NCBI GenBank assembly: GCA_950295325.1
Contig: OX485806.1
Coordinates: 50,279,169 to 50,343,168 of the forward strand
Reading direction: 5' to 3'
DNA from: Polytrichum commune
Lineage: Eukaryota > Streptophyta > Polytrichopsida > Polytrichales > Polytrichaceae
DNA length: 64,000 bases
In this document: in pieces, positions 58,691 to 64,000 of the stretch
Position numbering within the stretch: the first letter of the stretch is position 1
How the letters are laid out: each line of letters opens with the position of its first letter
The notes under the pieces: generated by a model
What the model was told of the DNA's origin: nothing
The model's database searches: none
What the model saw: only the letters and a program-made list of their open reading frames with translations
Position numbers and translations under genes: made by a program

Positions 58691-58829
58691 GAAATTTCTA
58701 ATTCAAATCTATCTAAAACTTTGAATCTAAATTCTTTTTCTCTTTTCAACTAACTCAAACAAATGTTAATTCTAATATTTTGGCGTTCCTAAGGCTAAAT
58801 TCAAATGTGGGCACATAATTGGGCTCACA
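58691..58829 (-). mobile_element. LTR2 head fragment, minus orientation
   Basis: It ends CAAATGTGGGCACATAATTG-GGCTCACA, the reverse complement of the LTR2 head (TGTGAGCCC ... TGCCCACAT). The left boundary is approximate and no LTR2 tail was found further left, so the copy is truncated. It abuts a truncated LTR1 at 58830. Confidence 0.6.
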
Positions 58830-61224
58830 TTGCTAGAGCAACACTATAACAACCCAAACCATACTAGGCAACTATGCCCTCACATTGGACCAATGCCCAT
58901 GGAGGCCGTGCCGTTCGACCTTGGGTGGGTGAGGCCATACCACCTCACCCATATAAGCCTCTAGGACTTTTGGCAGCCCCCCTATCCCACTATCAGGAAA
59001 CCTTTTGTATCTCTACCAAGAATTGGGGCCAAGTAGACATTTCCCCTTAGCCGTTGGGGCTAGAAGCCCATATCAGCTCCAGAACATCATAACTTCCTTG
59101 TATGATCTTGGATTGTGAGCCCAAAGTTGTGCCCACATGTGTTCTTAACCCTTTAAATCTATTAAAACGTAGGCTTTTATATTATTGCAATTATTCAAAA
59201 ACAGAAAAAGAGTGAGGGCTTTTAGTTTGAAGTTGAATTGGATTAAAGGTGGAGTTGGTTGTGCTTTAGTGTCGTAGGGTAGAATGGTTTATTTAAGAAG
59301 TAGTAAGTAAGTTGGGTAGGTTTTAGAGTTAAGGCTTTGCGAGGTGGGTTTTATCTTGAGCAAGAAAGGATTGGTCAGTGTCCATTTAAGGGGTGGAGGC
59401 ACTATTCACCTTAGAAAAATCTGGACCAAGGGACTCTAAAAAATGGTTAGGAGGTGGCTGCTGTTCACTCGACTCTCTCTCTCAAAGTTGTGGATACAAG
59501 GTCGAAAACCGAGTCGAGGAAAAAACCATGTCAAGTCGGACGCTCGGCAGAATGTAACGAGAAAGGACTGGGAAGAGGCTGAGCTCGGCTACCAAAGAGG
59601 AGCATACCGGTTGAGAGGCAGGGAGAGGGCAGTTGTAGTTGATGGGCGCATCACAAGATGGTACTGGGTAGAGTCCAGCGGAAGGATGGGATCTCGAGCT
59701 GCTAGGGAAAAGACAGGAGAAAAACACATGCAGTCGGGTTGATGGCGAACAAGCTCGATGAAGGAGCAGAAGACACCAAGCTTCAACTTGGAATGCAGAG
59801 TGGAAGAGGTGGTAGCTGCGGGGACGATTCAGAACTGATTGAGGGAGCTCGGAAGCAGTAGGGGTAGCCGAAGGTTGGGCGAATTGAATTAACACAAATG
59901 CATTCACATGTCAAATCAACACAATGACCGAGGCTTCCTAGGCCACGATAGACTGAGGAATGCTGGGTAAACCAATGGAATGAGTGGTGTGAGAGAAACA
60001 GAGATTCACTGCTTGTCAAGGGAACAATGTCGGCCTAAGGTCGAATTCTGAGACGGATGGCCTTATTGGAGCTGCCTCAGGTGGCTGAATCCGAGGACAG
60101 GGTTGAGGAACAAGTTGAATGAGCAGCATTGCAAAATGGATGCTGGCCTCCAGCAAGAAGTAGGGAAAAAAGGGGAAAAACAGTATCGAAATTGGTTCCT
60201 GAGACTCTGAGGCAGGCGACCACCGAACGAGTTGGGTACTGGAGATGCGTTGCCCTTCGGGGGATTGAGGGAAGGACTAGCTAGCAGGAGAGGAACTCCA
60301 GTTCAAGCCAAGAGGTTGGCTCTCAGAGCTGAGGGTTTGGGCAGCGGCCACGGGACCGACAGTGAGGTAGTACATCAGGGAAGGCTGGGATTTTAAGTAA
60401 TGGTTGGGAAAAGACTTAAGTAGGGTTTAAGCTTGTTTAGGGATAGGAGTAGTAAAGTGTTGATTGACCAATAGTTAGCTTGAATATAAGATGGGCATGC
60501 CAATGTGATATTGGTATGGCCTAATGCCAATGCTCAAAACATGTTTGAGCAGTTAGAATTCAATGTGGGTGTGTGGGAAAGACCTTAAGATGTGGAGTAT
60601 TTCTCAATACTTGGCCTTGCAAAGTTGAATAAAAAGAGTTGTGTGTTTTATAACTGCCTTGTGGGAGCATGAAGATAGGAATTCCGATGTCAAAGGAATT
60701 AATCAAGTGCATGTGAGCCACGAGCTCTCACCCAGATTACGACGCATAAGGGTGGGGGTTTGTGGCTGACATGGATGCTAACAAGTAACCAAATCATCAT
60801 CATCATCTACGCTTCACGTAGATACCGATGGACTTCTCACTTGCCCAATTTGGGCAAGTATTGAGGAAGTTATGCTTATTCAAACCTTGGCAGTCCCAAG
60901 AGCCACTCCCAGGCCACTACTGTACCAAGGCGCGGTCCTGGGACAATGCCCCACTCAAATTGCCATAACTCTAGCTCACACCTCCAATTGATGTAGTCTT
61001 GAGCATTCTAGAATCAGCACGCCAAATGCTACGCATAGCTCATGGCCTTACCCTGGTGCCTCCTAGTCTTTGTGGATGGGAGGTGTTCCCAACGCCCGGG
61101 GCCCTCACCCACACTAGGATCACTTGGGCCTCTCACCAACGGTGCCACAAGTCCCGGGTGTCACTTTGGGGTCCCCCTTGTGCCCATGGTGTTTTGGGCA
61201 CTCCTCATGGAGAGGTGCACGACA
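58830..61224 (-). mobile_element. LTR1 copy split by a solo LTR2
   Basis: 58830-59113 and 60777-61224 align in order with the reverse-oriented LTR1 (AGCAACACTATAACAACCC ... AGGACTTTTGGCAG ... CTACGCTTCACGTAGAT ... CTCCTCATGGAGAGGTGCAC ending GACA). The first ~270 bp of this LTR1 are missing on the left. It is more diverged than the copies at 25520, 45474 and 52808. Its central palindrome has decayed (GGCGCGGTCCTGGGACAATG). Confidence 0.85.
59114..60771 (+). mobile_element. Solo LTR2 with 5-bp TSD, inside LTR1
   Basis: The head is TGTGAGCCCAAAGTTGTGCC and the tail GGTGGGGGTTTGTGGCTGACA. It is flanked by TGGAT on both sides (59109-59113 and 60772-60776). It is 1658 bp. It is in the same head/tail register as the LTR at 38339-39883. 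Interior open frames (up to 141 codons) are LTR sequence and not genes. Confidence 0.95.
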
Positions 61225-62429
61225 AATATGGCTTGACGTATATCCACTTTGCTTTATATTGGTAAAACAAATGTACACATCATAATCCAGTCGTTTAATT
61301 TTCATTCATTTTTCATGTATTATATATGAATATTCATTATAAATTGTTTAAATATCTCTATTATTTCTGTCATACTAATGTTTTCTACCTCAAACCTAAA
61401 GTGGGGTGTGAACCCTTTGAGTGGTCCACCACTCTGCGGGATCACTTTTAGTTAGAATGTTAGCATTAAAAGTTAGAATTGATAGGGAATTTAGGAAAAA
61501 TTAGTTCATTTAGCATTTAGCCTAGAAGAAGGAAGGTCAAAATGAAACTAAGTAGTGCTAGAAGATAGCAAAGTAGAAAAAATGTGCTAGCTAGTAAAAA
61601 CAACTAGCTAAGCAAATATTAGTAGATGCTAGCTATTAAGCAAATGTTAGTAGATGCTAGCTAAGCAAGTGTTAGTTTATTAGTTAGTGTGAGGCACACA
61701 AGACTATTGGAGGTGTTTTACGTAAGAAGATAAAATCGGCGTGAAGAATTTTGAAGACAAAAAAGAAAGAGAGCAAGGGGGATACTTTGCCCACTTGCCC
61801 CCTTGCCAACTCGATGGCGGAAAAATTAGAAAGATTTCTAAAGGTTTTTTGTCGGAGCCACCTCGGCGAGAGGGTGGCAACCTCAACCGGGAAAACCCCC
61901 GAGCCAAAATTTCGAGAAAGGGTTTGAAAAATGGATCCGGTGGAGGAGGGGTCCAACCCTTTTGTGAGAGGGTTTTAAAACCCCTCCTTCCACCTTGTAG
62001 CTCTCTCTCTTTCTCTAGTTTTTGGGCGAAGCCCTGCTTCAATGTAGTTAGGAAAAAATCCTTTAGCATGTATTCTCAATGGTCTAAAAGAAAGGCTTGA
62101 GAACCTCCTCTACTCCCTCTCTCCTAGTTAGGTTGTGTGTTTATTAACACACCAACAAAATTATTCCTTCTTTTGTAAAGGTAGGTTGGATGGTAGAGTT
62201 TTGAGTAGAGGCATTATAGACCTCATCTGCCAATGCCCTGAAGCCTTAGTTCAAAAGCTAGAACAAGATACTTATCATTTTTCTCTTAGAGAGATTTCAT
62301 ATAGCTATCCATAGCCGTTTCCCATTTGTGATTTGGTTGAGATGACAATTAGTTATGGATTTTCAAAGATGGAGTAGAAAAACTGGGTGGTCTTGTGGGT
62401 AGCGGCTGCTGGATCAGACCTGCGAGCCC
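61225..62429. other. Gene-free stretch with a short ~25-bp repeat
   Basis: At about 61590-61680 the phrase AGCAAATATTAGTAGATGCT-AGCTA repeats roughly three times. The rest, including overlapping frames of 90-121 codons on both strands at 61684-62100, has no recognisable domain. Confidence 0.4.
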
Positions 62430-62990
62430 AATAGGAATTTTAATTCCAAGAAATTATATTTTTCCCAAGTAGAACTTTTGTGTAGCTTTCCAAAATGGCT
62501 TAGAACATTTGATTTGAGCATGATTTGAATTAGATATGAATTGTGCAAGATGGGACACATAGTTTGAGAACTTTTGGTTGACTGCTGCATTACAGAGGAC
62601 CTGCTGGGTTCACTTCGGCTTACCTTTCTAATCACATATTTTTATCAAATACATCTTTTTAATATCTCTCCAGGGTCATATAGAACGTTTGATTTGACTA
62701 AGATTTGAATTAGATATGAATTGTTGAAGGCGAGATACATAGTTTAAGCCTTCTTGATTAACTGCTGTGTTACAAGGAGTCCGCTGAATTTCTATTAGCT
62801 TAACCTGCTGATGTCATAATTTTTCTAGTTAGAGCTTGTTCATAGCTTTCCAATGGTATAAGGAAAGCCTAGATCCAAGTAGTAAGGAATGTGCTATGAA
62901 TTCTTGAAGTTAGAAGGTAGATAGGTGGGTTGGAAGGGTCGGTTGAATCGACCTCACACTTCCAACCCTCATAACTTTTGCATTTCTTAT
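62430..62990. repeat. 180-bp tandem repeat, about 3 diverged copies
   Basis: TTTGATTTGA followed by GATTTGAATTAGATATGAAT occurs near 62508 and 62688, exactly 180 bp apart. A weaker third unit (CTAGATCCAAG ... GCTATGAATTCTTGAAG) follows 180 bp later. Each unit also carries TAGCTTTCCAA and ACTGCTG-TTACA. Units are about 70-80% alike by eye. Confidence 0.75.
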
Positions 62991-64000
62991 CCGATTAGAG
63001 TGATTTTTAGATCATTGGAAAGATAATTTGGTGCACTAAGTATAAATATTATGCTTAGGATTAAATTACAGGGCAGAATAACACTTTATATTTTAATTGT
63101 TAACTAAGGTACGCTTACTACCAAACTAGTTACAAAGAAGGAGGCAAGGTCGACGCTCGGAAAGTGGAGCAAGGAAGGAGGTAGCGGCTCGGCCTACATC
63201 AAGCCCAAATCAACCGAGGAAAATTGAGGTAAATTAACTAACCTTAAGCCTTCCATTTAGGATTGGAGGGAGCACGGCTAAGGTACGCATCTCTAAACCC
63301 ACTCACCTATCTCGTAAGGTCAAGTGGCTTGACCACTTGACCGTCAAGGGAGTACCCAATTCCATTGTTTTCGGGGCCCTTGGTATGTTTTGTGGTAGTA
63401 GCTTCATTTATTAGCAAGTTTCGTGTGTGGTAAGTCGGATTAATCACCGACACGACCACTCTGAATGTTGTTGGTGGAAAGGTGGGGTTAATGACCCGCG
63501 AATCCACTATTATGTTGTTGGCCCCATAGATTGGGAGTAATGGCCCCAATTTATGAAGATTGCGCAACAGGTTGAACCTACAGGTGGCCCGTCACCCTGG
63601 TCCCATTGAGTTGCATTTCGTGGTCTATCCAGTGTAAACACATTTAACAATCAAAACATACAAAATAAATCGTAAACCCTTGTTGGCAAGAGACCCGAGG
63701 TAAGGGGTGATGCCTAATATGTTAATGTAGTAAGTTAGGACGTGCAAACAAAAGTAAGTAATTAAGAAGGAATTTGTGTGAAGGGTGGGACTTAGGCCAA
63801 GTTCCCCCGCTTAGAAAACTAAATAGAACTAAATAAAGAAATAGGAAGAATTGAATGGTCCATCAAATTGTCGTTATTCCGTTCGTTGAGTTAGGGTGGT
63901 ATGAGTCACACCCGGTTGGGTGTATCAGAACCATCCCAATTCACAAATTAGGATTGCCTTGGTTTCAAGGCTGGTGCGTCTGCGCGTAGAATAGGTGTAG
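62991..64000. other. Gene-free stretch
   Basis: No gene or element end recognised. The frame at 63307-63567 on the minus strand (86 codons) has no recognisable features. Confidence 0.35.

Overview
The window looks like nuclear DNA from a large, transposon-packed eukaryotic genome, most likely a streptophyte plant or alga. The reasons are GT-AG introns of about 100-150 bp, Ty3/gypsy and Ty1/copia remnants, a Mutator-like SWIM protein, 8-bp-TSD MITEs, solo LTRs with exact 5-bp target duplications, and long AT-rich stretches without genes. I cannot name the species. A non-seed plant or charophyte is a guess from protein style. No rRNA, tRNA or CRISPR was recognised. Nearly every long coding region is broken.

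Layout. 1-9764 holds AT-rich DNA, a degenerate ~50-bp tandem repeat, an inverted LTR2 copy (2638-5104) and a MITE (5679-6075). 9765-11843 is a nest: a solo LTR2 inside an LTR1 fragment, next to a copia scrap. 12200-14020 is GC-rich and carries an FCP1-like phosphatase ORF on the minus strand. 14140-24433 contains the most unusual signal: 28 copies of a 16-bp palindrome, core ACGAACG-NN-CGTTCGT. They lie in both introns and the 5' flank of a minus-strand gene with a ParB-like IDGQHN motif (14496-18535), and in the 5' flank of a divergently transcribed DUF7869-like, DDE-type pseudogene (24523-28683). That pseudogene is split by a solo LTR1. 28684-41000 has copia and gypsy remnants with more LTR2 copies. 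41390-49440 is an 8-kb tandem-repeat tract: a 148-bp satellite, then a hairpin-bearing array, interrupted by an LTR1 element and a MITE. It lies between two exon-like minus-strand segments whose splice phases agree. 50531-55179 is a Mutator-like transposase gene with one intron, split by a solo LTR1 with perfect 5-bp duplication and resumption of the frame. 55180-64000 is mostly gene-free, with LTR1 and LTR2 nested again and a 180-bp tandem repeat.

How the parts relate. Two LTR families dominate. LTR1 (about 940-980 bp, TGTCGC...GCGACA) jumped into two genes and into its own family. LTR2 (about 1.3-2.5 kb, TGTGAGCCC...GACA) sits directly after the gypsy integrase and twice inserted into LTR1 copies, so LTR2 was active after at least some LTR1. 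The palindrome-linked divergent gene pair is the best candidate for an undescribed system: a possible mobile element whose own proteins recognise many dispersed palindromic sites. That function is inference.
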